Source: Sclerurus mexicanus (taxonomy: Eukaryota > Chordata > Aves > Passeriformes > Furnariidae). Taken from it: a DNA stretch of 64,000 nucleotides. A program made the translations under genes and the position numbers. The notes under the pieces were generated by a model. That model had not been told where the DNA came from and ran no database searches. It saw nothing but the letters and a program-made list of their open reading frames with translations. Of the stretch, positions 39,415 to 52,913 are shown one piece after another; positions within the stretch are counted from its first letter, which is position 1; the number at the start of each line of letters is the position of its first letter. The DNA lies in NCBI GenBank assembly GCA_013396755.1, contig VWZF01005531.1:478328-542327 (forward strand), written 5' to 3'.

Positions 39415-40990
39415 GAGAGCCGTGTCGTTTCGTGCTCGTTTGTCATCATCTCCGTGGACCCTGAACCCCTCTCCAGGCACAAGCAGAGATCCAAGAATAA
39501 CGTATCGGTTGGCCAGTGGCATATGTGGTTTCAAAATGAATGTACCAAAAATGCCAGCTGAAAGGGACAGGCGAGAAATGAGGAACTGCAAGGAAATAGA
39601 TTAGCACACCCCAGCTAATAGTGGCCTTGACACTGCAAGAGCTTTTAAAAAGTTCTGCAAGAGAAGGATTTTAATTTTTGGATGTTCTTTGTGGGGAGAA
39701 AATATTTTTTTCCCAAAATACTTTAGAACAAAGTGAGTTGTGTCAAGAAACAGCTGATAAGTGCCAATAGTGATCTTGACAAACCACATCTAAACCAGAG
39801 CCATTTGCTCCACCTTTCCTCCTCCCCTCTTCCCTCATGGCTGTGCCTCAAACTTGCCAGTTGCACCTGGGGAGTGGCCATCATATGTCTCAACCTTTTA
39901 TCGCCTCAACCCAGAACAGAAGGAAAGAAATGTGAGCCAGAAAGTGTAACCAAGTGTCGGAAATCTGAGAAAAGTTTGGAGACAGGAGCTCAGGAAACTA
40001 GAAATCAGAGCTTTGATTGGCCTAAGTTTTATGCAGCATGAAACTTCATGCTGTAGTTTAAATTTCTGCTTTTAAATCCAAATGGGCAATGTAGGATTTG
40101 ACCTTTGCTCATAGAAAAATATGTTAAATTTGCCATTATAAGACCTAGCCTTCTACCTAGCTTAAACTAAAAGATTAATGAAACCAAGTGCAAACAAACG
40201 AGAAAAGAGAAGAAACAACTTCAACATTTGTTCCTCCTTTCACACACACATCCAACCAAACCCCCCACCCCAAGCTAAAAACAATCTCCTCATTGCAGAC
40301 GAAAGCAAAAGAGCTACTAGATGTGCTGGGATTCTTCACCTATAGCATGGCTGATTTCTGTGGCACAGCACACAAGTTAAAAGCACGTAGCTAGCCTGGG
40401 AGCAAGTGTTTGACACATGTTCAGTGAAGATGGCAGTGTTTTAGTACATGAGGATTCAATTGTTGTTGCATCAAGGTATAATGCAGCCCAGATGACTTTT
40501 AGTGGACTAGTGCATATTAAAAAACAAAAAAAAATCATCAAACAATTCTTTCATACCTATTTTATTTAATTTAATTTCAATAGTTTACATACATCGACTG
40601 CAGAGTCTACCAAGACTGCATCTTCTTTCAATTTAAATATTCTTGGTCTTTATTACTGTATAATGCAATCAGCTTTCTCTTCACCCACAAAAATAATAAA
40701 CAGAGAGAAAAAAGCCTGTGATACAGTAGTGTACTTGTAGTTTTCACCCCTATATTACTCCAAAAAAGAAGGTTGTTTTGATTGGTGCATGAAGCATTCC
40801 TGAAACACAAACATGCTCTGATATGATGAAAGTTTTATTAGTTTTTATTACAGATGTGTATGCCATGTCTTATATGAAAAAACCCAACACTGCACACCCC
40901 AAAAAACAAACCTAAAAAACAAACGACGTGTATATATCCGTGTCTGGTGCAGCAGGGTGTCCCATATGTGCTTTGCCATAGAGAGCAGAG

Positions 40991-41039
40991 TTATATATAT
41001 ATATATGTATGTGTGTATATATACACACACACATATATG
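40991..41039. repeat. TA/TG/CA palindromic microsatellite
   Basis: A compound tract of TA, TG, TA, CA and TA dinucleotides. Its centre GTGTGTATATATACACAC (41011-41028) is a perfect 18-base palindrome, and the flanking TA runs extend the pairing. Such tracts can extrude cruciforms and vary in length. Confidence 0.85.
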
Positions 41040-41354
41040 AAGAAGGTCTTGAAAGAGAGAAGTACCTTGATTGAAGAGCCCACAGCTGGTTAATTGCCTG
41101 TTGTGATGGCTTTGGTAGGATCTTCTGAAGGATGATTTAAATAGATTCAGCTGTACATGCTCTTAATTCATGCAAAACACCTGTAAGACAAGACTTTAAC
41201 CTGTCTGAGAATGAAACACAAACTGTCTGTGGTAGAGGGTGGTTACTCTGTCTTGGTCCTGGAGGTCGCCAACAGCAGTGTTGAGGTGATGTTCAAGTCA
41301 GTTTAGTCCCATATACAGGTGTGGCCACCCTGGTCAAGCAGGACCATGTGCAAC

Positions 41355-41775
41355 ATCACAGAATCACTGAACACGCTGAGCTGGAAGGGACCCACAAGGA
41401 TCATTGAGTCCAGCTCCTGGCCTTGCACAAGAGCATCCCCAAGAGTCACACCATGTGCATGAGGGTGTTATCTAAATGCATCTTGAACTCTGTCAGGCTT
41501 GGTACTGTGACCACTTCCCAGGGGAGCCTGTTCCAGCACCCAGCCACTCTCTGGGAGAGGAACCTTTTTCTAATATGCAACCTAAACCTCCCCTGACACA
41601 CCTTCAGGCCATTCCCTCGGGTCCTGTCACTGGTCATCACAGAGAAGAGATCAGTGCCTGCCCCTTCTCTTCCCCTCACAAGGAAGTTGTAACTGCAGTG
41701 AGGTCTCCCCTCAGTCTTCTCCAGGCTGAACAGACCAAGTGACCTCAGCCATTCCTTTCCGACACTTTCATATAG
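41355..41775 (-). mobile_element. CR1 LINE 3' end, antisense
   Basis: Read on the minus strand, the element runs from about 41775 to its tail at 41355, where CATCACAGAATCACT is the reversed octamer tail. Conserved blocks include GACTCAATGATCCTTGTGGG, GGGAAGTGGTCACAGTACC and CAGTGACAGGACCCGAGGGA. The minus-strand translation gives the spurious peptide typical of CR1 tails (LFSLEKTEGRPHCSYNFL, TSDRTRGNGLK, CWNRLPWEVV). At about 420 bases it is the longest CR1 copy here. Confidence 0.95.
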
Positions 41776-41884
41776 TTGGTGATTGCCCAGTCCTCTAATC
41801 TTCTCCTCTGAGGAATGAGCGTGCATTGTGTTGTGTCTGTGCCATCTGTGGGCATTTTGAAGTCTGCTTTCTGCACTTTGTTTC

Positions 41885-42119
41885 TGCCAGGGAAGGTTTA
41901 GGTTAGATATTAGGAAGAAACTCTTTACAGAGGGGCTGATCAGGCATTGGAATGGGCTGCTCAGGGAAGTGGTGGATTCTCCATCCCTGGAGGTTTTTAG
42001 GATGAGACTGGATGTGGCACTTAGTGCCATGGTCTAGTAACTGTGGTGGTGGTGGATCAGGGCTTGGACTTGATGATCTCAGAGGTCTTTTCCAACCTGG
42101 CTGATTCTGTGATTCTGTG
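41885..42119 (+). mobile_element. CR1 LINE 3' end, sense, different subfamily
   Basis: GGTTTAGGTTAGATATTAGG then AAGAAACTCTTTACAGAGGG, GGAATGGGCTGCTCAGGGAA, TGGACTTGATGATCTCAGAG and a double ATTCTGTG tail give a clear CR1 3' end on the plus strand. Its internal sequence differs from the neighbour at 41355-41775, so the two are separate insertions. Their truncated 5' ends face each other about 110 bases apart. Confidence 0.95.
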
Positions 42120-44040
42120 TCAGTGTGTGGGACGTCCCTGCCACAGGTATGTTGGCCTTCAGCTCGCTCTGCTGTATCATGACATTCAGTTTGGAGATGC
42201 AGTACCCAGTCATGTGTAACAGCTTATGATGAAGCCCTTTGGGAAGTCTGCAGGCTGGAAGAAGCTATTTCATGTTGCTCTCAGAGCACGTGGGATAGTG
42301 AAGAGTTCACTTCTTGCACATTTCGAACAGAGTCAGCTGCACTGAGCAAATACACACATGCACACAGTGCTGAACTGATTATAGGTCTTGGCAAAACCCT
42401 CCTGGAAGAGAGCTGGTGATATGTCACTGTAATGATGATGAAGATCCAATCCATCAAGTATGAAAGTGAGATTCTCTTTGGTGTAATTAAAGGATCAGAT
42501 AACTCCAATACAAAAGAATATATCTTAAATGTATAAATAATATGTGGAAAAGTATGAAGGGCACAAAAATGCCATAAACTAAATGGAAAAATGTAATGTA
42601 ACTTGCAAATGTCTTTGGAATGTGTCTACGATAAGTGCAAAATGGATCAGTCTAAGTTAAGACACTTTTTTATTGCCAATAAGAAAAACATTATTAAAGA
42701 GCTGGTCCAATATCAAAATGGCATTTTAAAAGCATACAGTTACCTGTACATAGTTTTTATTAGCTTTCAAGTTTCTTCCATTGAGTTGTTAATGGTTCTT
42801 TTAAGAATTATGGTCCTGTAAGTGAATGGCTCACAGTGTCAGTACTTTGCTGTTCTGCTTTGTGCTGCTACATAAAAAGAGATATTTTTCCCCCACCAAA
42901 TATCTGGTTTTATTTCCCCATCATGTTTTAATAGAAAATTTTGAGGGAAGAAAAATATTAAGCAACAACGGAAAAATCAAATGAAAATGCAACCATTTTT
43001 TATTGAGCTTATGGCCAAATAAAAGGCCATTGTGAAAAAAACCCCCAACAATATTACATAAAAGCTTTTACCTGTATTGCTACTATTAAAATGACTATCA
43101 TACTGGTATTTGCTTATATTGTACCTAATAACTGCTGTAATTACTTCCTCTGAGGCCTCTTGGCCTCTTCATCTTATGCATTAAGCTGCAGCCAGAGAAA
43201 TTCCTAGTCTGCCTGTTTGTCTGATTGAGCTCTGTGCAGCGTTCTGCATCCAGCTGAATCAATTGCTGAGCTCTGGGTCCAAGTGCAGCATGGATCCCAT
43301 CCCTCATCAGCCCCAGAAGCTGACCTTGTGTAGCAAGACCTACATTTCATATACTTTCTGTCTGTCTCCCCTGATGTTTTGTGGGGTTTTTTTCTTTTTT
43401 CTTCCTTTTCTCTGTGAGTTTGGAATCCACTTGTGCTGGATAGCGGTCCAAAATAATGGCATTAAACTAGGGCTGTATCCCCTGTCACTGAGAAAATAAC
43501 GTGTCTTCAGGCATTGTCTGTGATTTGCATCCTTTTCACTTGTTTCATTGTCTGTTCTACACATCAACCTGCTGGTTGCAGTTTTCCTCTTCTGGATTGT
43601 ACCTTAGATTTTTCAGAGAGAAGCACTGTATGTGCACGCTGTGAAGTGCTCTGGCAGCACTATGACACAGCATTAGAGTCGAGATATATTTGTTCTTGTG
43701 AGCATTAAGGGTGGGAATGGGATAAAATGCCATTTAAAAAAAAATGATGCCAGAGATCTGATGTTTCCCTGGCAAACTGAGGCCCCAGTTTTTGTGAGTC
43801 CCTGTTTTAAGTAAACCTTTGTGCAAAGCTTTAGTGGTAGAGGGTCAGCTGCCCCTTTCTCTGGATGGCCATGGCATGGCTGATCTTCTCTTTCATAGCT
43901 AAAGATCTTGCTTGAGGCGTGGAAGCAGCACCCTGCACTCCTCCTTACCCAGGGGGATGCAAGCCAATATGTTGTAGAGCTATGGACAGGAAAATCAGAT
44001 CTCTGGCAGCTCATAAGCTAAAAATTGTGTGTTTTGGATT

Positions 44041-44119
44041 GTGTTTTCTTGTTTGTTTTTTTTTTGTTTTTGTTTTCGTTTTTGGTTTTTTGTTTGGTTT
44101 TTTTGTGTTTGTTTTTTTT
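44041..44119. repeat. T/G-rich low-complexity tract
   Basis: Long T runs broken by single G or GG units (GTTTGTTTTTTTTTGTTTTT and similar). Low-complexity sequence inside intron 2, possibly a decayed poly(T) tract of a reversed retroposon, but no element body is recognisable beside it. Confidence 0.8.
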
Positions 44120-47100
44120 AACTGGCTCTTGACACATTTATATTCAATTGTATTTAGTGGCTTTAATAGGGAATAGAGCTTCCCCAAGGTTTGGAACCAT
44201 CAAAATGTGTTCTGATGGCTAGTTAGAGTCATGCATTTGTATCTGTTTTTGTGTTTTGTCTTAGGGTTTATTAGTGGCTGAAGAATAACAGGCCTTGGTT
44301 GTCCTGGGCTTGTCTCCTCATCCTTTTTTTCTGTCTGAATGGTGATGTACAGCTGAGGCATGTTTTGGGAGAGATGGAGAAGAGCAGATAAAGGAGTGTC
44401 CTAAGGCTGTGTAGTGGTTAGGATCTGATTGTGCCAGGTAGTGAAACACCTTGAGGTTGTGCCACGTAGAAATCATTGGGGCAGGAAGGAGCTGGGCAGG
44501 GTTTAAGATAAGGTTCTTAGCTGAAGGATTGCCTGTGGGACCTTATACTATTGATAAGACCAGAGGGCTCTCCTGTGACAAGGAGGCTGTTGATCATTTG
44601 CTTGTGACAGTATTTTTTTCTATATATGACAGTGCACAGCTGAAAATTTTCACATTTAGCACTTTACCCTTCTACCAAACATTCAGTTCTGGGAAGAGCT
44701 GGAGCAGGTAACTGGGTTAATTAAGTTGCTGATTCAATCTAGAAAATCCTTTTGATTCAAATAAATGAATAAAATTATTTTGGTGGACAGAATGCAAAAA
44801 TATGCAACCCCTTTAGCCCATAAACCAAGGGTTGGTGGATGGGTTGTTTGTAAATTCAGTGGATAAAAAATGCTGGAAAATTAAAATTATTATACCTTAA
44901 AATGTTGACATTGTGGTAGTGTCAGAAACCTTTTTAACAGATGCATGTCTGAGGCAGAGTCCATCTATGATCTATAGACATGAAGCATCTCTGGAGAAAA
45001 CTCTTGATGTGGACATTTAAGATGCAGCAGAGTGCACTGGTAGTGAACTAGAGCTTGTTTGACATGGAAATGTGGATGAAACTGAAGAAGAATGCAATTT
45101 GTGTGGCTCCTGGAAAAATGTCTGTATATGTTGAGTTTAACTTGGCGAGGTCTCCAATCCTCAAGCAAAAATCATTTGACCCAAAAATCAATCTGAAATG
45201 GAAATTTACAAAATATCTAGAACTGGAGGCCATGATAAGCAAGAAATTCGAATTGTTTCATGTCCTTGTTGTTATATGAAGGGCACGTATTTGCTGCCTA
45301 AAACTGTGTATAATCATTTTAGTATAAAATGAGTATCTTTGATATCATCAGGGTTTGGGATGTAATTTAAGCAGTCCACATATGGAAATATACAAAGATG
45401 GGAGCCAAGAAGGGCAAAAGAAAACAAATCACCTACAACAGAAGAGGCTTTCTGGGAGGCAGCCATCTGGAGGGATGAGTAGGCATCTCCATCCAGTTTG
45501 GTGGACGTTGGTTCTTACAAACAAGACAGCACAAAAACTATTAGTGGGAGAGGATATGGGTGTGATGTGACTTCAGGAAAGCTATGCATGACTCTGGAAC
45601 CAGAGGTCTAGAAGGAATCTAACTGTCTTCTGGAGACTTAATATGACTCCGGCGTGTTTGTAGACAACTTGTGACTGCGGCCAGATGGAACTGTTGCCAT
45701 CAAAGGTTTTAGGTTAACCCAATGAGTAGTGCTGAAGTTGGGCTGTTGGCCCAAGCAGCCCATGCTGATTGTCTTGTCTCCTCCATTGGGAATTCAACTT
45801 TGAACAGGAATTTCTTCCAGCCGACACACCGAGCAGAGAGCTGACAGCAGTTGCTGAGGACAAGGCCTTACCCTAAACCTCCCTCTCTGTTTTGGGGCCA
45901 AGCACCTCATGCTGTGCCATGCAGGGTTCACTGCTCTGACCTGGGTGACAGGGGCGTCTGCTTTTGTATCATAGAGCTCAGTAGTTGGAGGCTGTGGGAG
46001 AAAAGCAGTTTATTGTCCAGTGTACTGAGAGTCACTGATGCAGAGAGCACTGATCTCATCTTGGTCAGGAAGTTTCCCACTCTTCTCTGGGGTGGAGAGC
46101 TGTGTTTCGATTGCCCATGTAAAACACAGCAGTGTCGACAGGCAGGATGAAATGTTGTTCCTCTTCCAACCCACACCGGGCTGTGGCAATGAGGACTTTC
46201 TCTAATTGCAGAAGAAGGTTCAGTTAATAAAAAAAAATAAGTTTCCAAGACCTCAAATGGTCACTTTTTAGTTTTCTTTGATTCAGCCCCAGGTTCTCAG
46301 TTTTACATGGCACTCGAGTCTCTCATCATAAAGAGCCCTTCTTGTGCTAAAGGTGTGAACTCTTTTGGGTTTAGACCATCTTTCTGCCTCTCCTGGCTGC
46401 CCAGGTAGTAGCGTTGCTGCCCGAGTTCTTGCTCAAAGAGGACAGTGCTGTCCCACAGAGTGAAATCATCTCTGGCTGCTTTGAGAGCACTGTGGACTTC
46501 AAGCCAGACAGAATCCTTTTCCTGACATTTGAGTCTCATTAATTGGGCTAACAAGATGCTATCTGTGCTCCATCCTTATGTAAATAGGACCTGCTAGCAA
46601 AGATCTTAATGGCACCTGATATATCACACTGCCTTTACATCTATCAAGAGGTACCACTGCAGGAGTCACTTCCAAAAGCAGGTTGTGTTCTTGGCCCCAC
46701 GGGTCCCTTTGTAAGCTGTAAGAAATGCTGGTGGTCAAGGCCAGCTGTTCAGATGTCTTTCAAGTGTCCCACCGGTGACCAAAACTCACTTTGTCAAGAT
46801 GACAAATGGCTTGTGCATACCCCGTTCACCTTAGAGTTTCGCTCTAATGTCAGCTCCATTTACTTGTCAGAAACAGGTATTTTTTTTACTTCCCGCAGTG
46901 CAAGTGGGGCAGGGGAAAGGAAGAAGTGAAGGGAACACAGGCTGAGGAGAAAACTGCTTGTATGGCTTCTATTGAGTGTATTATTGTAGTTGAGATTTGC
47001 AAGCTTTGGACATACCAGAATCTGTTTGTTTGTACATGTGCAAAACAGAAAGAAGGGAATTTGCTTTTCAGAAGTGAGAACTGTCCCTGCAGGGCTATGA

Positions 47101-50100
47101 TTATGCAAAAACTTGTTTTAACCACTGGATTTTTCAAGAAGAAAGTGGTTGTGCAAGATCAGTTTCTTATTTTGGACAGCGAACTTCTTTCCAGAGCAAC
47201 ATTTAAAAATAACTGTTTAATTAACAGAGCCTACCCAGAGCACAGGGCACTGCACGTGTGTCTGCACTGAAAAGCTCGGCTCAGACCTCTGAGCTCTCAT
47301 GGGTGGTTTCATTGACTGCAGTGGTATTGTTGTGTGGTTAAGTGATCACTGCTGGGATTGAAGGCTGCTACATCTCACCCAAAAGCAGCCATGGCCAGGC
47401 CACAAAATGTGGTCAAAGTCATCTCAAGGACTGTGAAAGTGACTTTGACAGCCTTGGCTTTTAGATTTCTCTCAATGACTTCCATATCGCTTTTGCTTAG
47501 TTCACAAGTCAAAATAATGCTTTTTCTCCTAGTAACTACAGTTGGCTGAAGTTTTGAAAGTCACAATCTAACTTAGTTTGGCAAGGTGATTGATCACAAC
47601 AAAGGAAAGCTTATTCCACCTTTCTTCTTCGCATCTGATGGAAGCTTAGCATTCATCAGAAGGTTGCATAGATATGAAGCAGAAACATATAGAAATGAGA
47701 TGTGTCAAATTAAACATCATGATGGCAGAAGTTTTTCTGACTAAATTCTCCCATGACCTGGAGCCTTCCATGGCTGGCACCAACTGGATGAAGGCTTCTT
47801 GAGGATGACAGCTGTCCTGAGCTGCCCATGATGTAGGATTGCCACTGCCCCTATGATATTTTACTAGTGAGCAGCAGTTGCAGGAATAATGAGGGAGCCC
47901 TTGTGAGCTGAAGGCAGCATTAAAAACCCTGAGAGCTTTTGCCCCCTCCATGGAGTCCTGCCTGATGTGCTCTTTTTCCTTGTCTCTTCCCACTCCTCTT
48001 TCTCTACACGGGCTGACAAGCCGGGGGCTGCCCCTTCTCCCTGCAGGCTGCCGTGAATAACTTTGGTTTTTTTCTAATACCACTGTGTAGCACAGGCACG
48101 ATCACGTAAGAAAACAAATGCGGGGTCAGTGCTCAATTTTCTTGTGAGTTCATTAAAACAGCAGTGTCTGGAGGCCTTTTGCCTAAATAATTTTATAATA
48201 GAAAACAGACTCCTGTTGCTTTCTTTTGGGCTACTATTTTTATTTGGTTGTTGTTCCTCAAGCGTTTTGGTCCTATTTCAAAACTGCAATTAAATGAAGA
48301 GAGTGGTGGGTTTTTTTGGTGCTTTCCAGTTTAAAAGCTGTGCTATTGCTGCAAAACTTCTTAGAGTCCTCTGGATTATGAAGCTAAGATTGACAGGGAT
48401 TTTTCCTCTTGAAATAACAGTAAAAAACACCCATTGTGTAGATTAAAAATCTGAAAGAAAATAAAAAGCCCTCCCCTTTTCCTCCCCCAGCTGAGATCTC
48501 CTGTTGCTGCTTCTGGCATGCATCACATCTTTGAGGATACAGTATCATGAGAAAACTGTCACTTGGTGATGTATTAGGGTAATATATCATGAGAGCATCG
48601 TTTCTTTAGAGGATATGGGCAGTAAAAGACATGATTCTGGCCAGACAGAGCAGCAGGGGACCCTGCTTTTTTTCTTTCCTTTTCTTTAATCTAGCCCTGT
48701 TTTTGTGTTGTGCAGAAGTGAGTTTCTTCATGGGATATGACTTGTTGCAGAGTAAGTGAGGAGGCCCATTGGGCTTTTTAAACTCTCTTTAAGAAGTAGA
48801 TGCCTCAAGGGCTGCTTTGTTCAAAGTTTTTAGAACAGACTCAAGCTCAAAACTAGAGCGTTTGCCACTGCCTAAATCACCAGTGTAGACTGAGTAAGCA
48901 GACTTCAGACAGAGAAGGCAATAAAGATGCAATGACAGGTAACCATTGTTTGGATAATATATTTGTAGATTTAACCTATCAGAATATGATGAAGTTATGT
49001 TTATAAAAAAAGCCCAGTCAATGCATCTCTCTTAAAGAAATGTTAAATGAAGTTTTAGCTCACATCATTAGAAGAAAAAATACTATTGGCCAGTATTCAG
49101 TCTGTAATAGAAAATATAGTTATCTCATCCAAAAAAAAAGAAGTCTGAACTCAGGGACTTTGATTTTGATGTATTTTTTATTGTTATTGGGTTTTTTTTA
49201 TTGTTTTGTTTTTCTCTCATTGACAGTGTCTTCAGAAAAATAAACAGAGTCTACAGGACTAGGATGGCATTAGTTAGGAAACAAAAGCAGAGTATTGTTA
49301 GGGCACACTTTTGATGGGAATGGATTCATTTCTGAGGTGAGCCAGAACATGACGCTGTGGCTTGATCTAAAATTTGTTGAATTCAAACGGTTTAATAATT
49401 TATTTTAAACTTTTGGCATAATCTGCTTTACCCTCTGCGAAATCAGCTCGATAATTCATTAGTGCCGTCTTCAACAATTTTTGGGACTAGAATTTACTGA
49501 GGGTGAAAAGATGGGAACTTTAAACGCATACATCTATGAAGTGCAAAGGTGTGGTCTCCCACAAGAATCCTAGCGCAGGCACCTTCCCTCAGACCTGGCC
49601 CCTGGATCACTGTAGGTGTTTCTTTGACTGCAGTACAAACTGCTGCCATCCTGCGAAGGCTCTCACTGCCAGAAGACCCTCATGCCATTCTTTTGACAGG
49701 TAAAGGATTTTGCCTACAATTGTGAAGCTCCGATCCCAAGCGACACTTGGAGGCTGAGGTGGAGGCAGGGGGACCGAGAGCGGCGTGGTCTGGACCCTGC
49801 TCTGCCTTTCTCACTGACTTCATCTTCGGTTACAGTAATTTTGGCTGGCTGTGTCTACTTTGTCCGTAAGCTCACTGGAGCAGGGATGTGCTCGTACAGT
49901 GTCTGATGTCATGGGACCCTGATCCCAGCTGCAGCCTTAGCATTAATGCAAACAAACGTAGGAGGAAGAGACCGTGCTTTCTTTTCACCATATACCAGTG
50001 TAGTGGGCTGTGTTGGGGAGCATCGGGATTGCAGCAGGCCACCAGGGTCACTCTCCTCGTGGTGGTGAACATCATTAAGCACAGTGAAAAAATCTGTTCA

Positions 50101-52884
50101 GTCTGTAAGGGGTCGTGAGTGATGTGTCCTGAATGACTTGCACATACTCATGTCTTCCTCACAGCAGTGGGGAATACCCATTTGCAGTGAATTTCGGTGT
50201 CATCTTTCAGCAGGGCCTTTGTTTTAATCATCTTTCCCGGGGAGCGGGGAGAGCTCGAATTATGAAGGGGGATGGTTGATGCTGGCTGAGCACCATCACA
50301 GCCTCCTCCCAGCTCACCCGGAGAGGGCAGATAAGCTAAACAGATTACAGGGATGAGGGGGCAAATCAGAGGCTACTGAGTGCTCTGCTCAAAAAAGGAA
50401 AGAGAGACTCTGATCTGAACTGGCATATTCAGTTCCCACTGAAATACCATCATTTGCATCTAATGCAATTCATGCTGAAACCACGGTAGTGTTGTGCCAT
50501 GGGCAAGGACCTATTGCTGAAGGTACTTGAAGCATATGTTTGGCTTCACTCCTGTGAGCTGTCCCATTGCAGCTGAAGACATGCTTGAAATAACAGGACC
50601 TTCCTCTCTGTTGGTGAAGCATATGCCTTGCAGTTGGTAGGTTCATGTGGGTAAAGGGAGAGAACTGTATCATTGTGCAGAGGACATCGTTTCGTAGGGA
50701 AATATTTCTTCTACCTTGAATTAAAAAACATACCTAGTGTGCTAAAGCATTTTTGTTATTGTACCCGCAAAATTTGTCTTTGCAAGGAAAGAAACCCAAG
50801 AGGTAATTGGAGGGGAACAAGGGAAATGAGACCTTATCCTCATCAACCTTGACAGTGGTTCGAAGTGGCTGCAAACATCTCTCCCTGGGGAGTGGTGTCT
50901 TCTCCCTGGAGCCAAATTGCACGGCTCTTGCTCAGGCAGAGAAATGCTCATGGAAAGCAGCAGCCCCACAGTGTTAGCAGGGATTGCTTGCTTGCTTCAA
51001 CCCTGCCAGTTAAAGGGAGGTTTGTAAATCGGACCCGAGACAGCAAGTTCCAGGCAGGAGTGCCAAAGAAGCAAGGGTGCTATTTTCAGAAAGAGCCTCG
51101 GGATTTGTCTAGACCATGAGTTACACATGTGTTTGAGCCTGTTCTTGAGTTCGAGTTGGCCCAGCAGTGGGGTTGTTTCCACGTAAACATAGGTGCAGGC
51201 ACAGGCTTGGCATCACGGCGCTCCCACGCTTTGCTGAGGAGCAGAGCAGAGTTTGCTGGCCCAAACCTTTGCTCCTGTGGCCCGTGTGGACCGAGCGTGG
51301 CTCTGTGTGCCCTTGAGAGGATGCTCTGCCCATGTGAAGCACCTGGCAGAGAGCCCAGCACGTGGTGTGAGAACACGTGGATCATGGCGCGTGGTGTGAG
51401 CCTGCCTTGGAGCCTGCCCTTCGCCTTGCGCTGGGGAGGTTGCCTGTGTCGATTGAGTGCACTTGTTTCATTAATTTTAAATGGCTTTTTCTCCTCCTAA
51501 GGTCATATGTGCCTGTTTGAAAGCTGCATCCCAAATTCCCCAGGGGTAGCTTGTGCCATTGTTTGAAAATTGTTATTGTTTTCGCAGATGATCCCACAGG
51601 CTTCCCTGGCAGGAACTTAAGGACACTCTGAGCTACTTGGTGAGGAGTCCTATCAGAGTCACTAGTGGGACTGTGATGAATAATGGTAAAAAATAAATGT
51701 TTTCAGGATTAGCCATTAGCAGTAGTTGGTATTTCTACCTAATCTGTCTCCCTTGCTTTTATTATTTTTCTCTCCACAGCATTTTTTTTTGTTAAATGAA
51801 CATTTAAGCAACATTTTCCTACTCAGTATAAATAGTTAATAACCTCTGGTTATCAGAAATGTGGTACAAGCCTCCTAAAAGCATTTTCAATACATAAAAA
51901 GGCAAAACCAGACCATCAGTGTGGACATCCAACCCCCTGAGAACCCACATCTGCAATGTCTTCAGCAGCCAGCTGTGACAGCCCAGCAGTGGGCTGGGGG
52001 TACCATTGATGGAGGCACTCCTTGGTACAGCCCTGAAGAAACAAAGTGGATTCCTATTTTGTTTTTTTTTCCTCTTGAAGCCAAATCCAGGTTGAAAAGA
52101 GCTATCCTTCTGGTGGCTGCTGTGAGCCAGCAGGAGCCCAGTGGGGAACCCTGTAGAAAGTTGGCTGTGGCTTCCAAGCTGTGGTTTGGCACGTATCCTC
52201 CCCCAAAACCTCTGCCAAATATTCAGGCTCCTTTTTAGTTGTTTTATTTTTTTTTTCTCTTTTCATGTTGGCATTTTATTTAACTGTACCACATGAGTTT
52301 AAGGCTGTTAGTTTGATATACTTTGTCACCAGAATGGGCTGTTTTGTGTGGAGTTCTTTGATGGAAGGTAAAAATACGAAGTGTGTGCAGAAGGTGAACA
52401 AATTGTGTTGAGAGGAGGTTGTAGTAAAGGTAACAGGAAGCAGTAATGCTGGTATCGGGTCTGGTTAGTGTATCTCTCCTGGGTGGGAATTTGACATCAC
52501 CTTTGCGTGCCAAGTTAAGGAGACCTTTGGTTCTCACTGGCAAAGCATGGGAGAGGGGAGAAACGTGGGCGCCCAACAAATCTTTCTGATCTTTCCCCAA
52601 ACGCATTAAAACACAAGTTTTCCAGCAGTTGGGCTCTGTGACTGCAGGAGAGGAGTCTGAGGGGATTGTCCAGCACTTCCCTAAATTTTCATTTCCAAGG
52701 GAGTCTGGGATTCCAGTGCGAGCCCTTTGCCGAGCCGAGCGCCGACTGGGGAGTTCCGTCAGCTGTGGCAGCATTGTTCTGGATCAGCCTGACCTCTTTT
52801 AAAAAAATACGTATTTTTCCAACACTAATAAAAACCTTAGCTGAGGTTCTCTCACTTTCTGTATGTGTGCCTGAGCACTAAATT

Positions 52885-52913
52885 AAAAAAAAAAAAAAAA
52901 GGAAAAGAAAAAA
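52885..52913. repeat. A-rich run
   Basis: Sixteen A followed by GGAAAAGAAAAAA. No retroposon body was recognised next to it. Confidence 0.85.

Noticed and set aside
41446..42030. 194-codon minus-strand open frame
   Set aside because: It runs through a sense-read CR1 tail and into a second, opposite CR1 tail. The peptide contains the typical CR1-tail translation and is not a host gene.
50286..50306. REST/NRSF-like string (GAGCACCATCACAGCC)
   Set aside because: The left half-site fits, but the right half is one base too close and mismatched, so the canonical spacing is not met.
52280..52774. 164-codon minus-strand open frame in intron 2
   Set aside because: There is no recognisable domain, splice context or compositional signal. 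Frames of this length are expected a few times by chance in a window this size.
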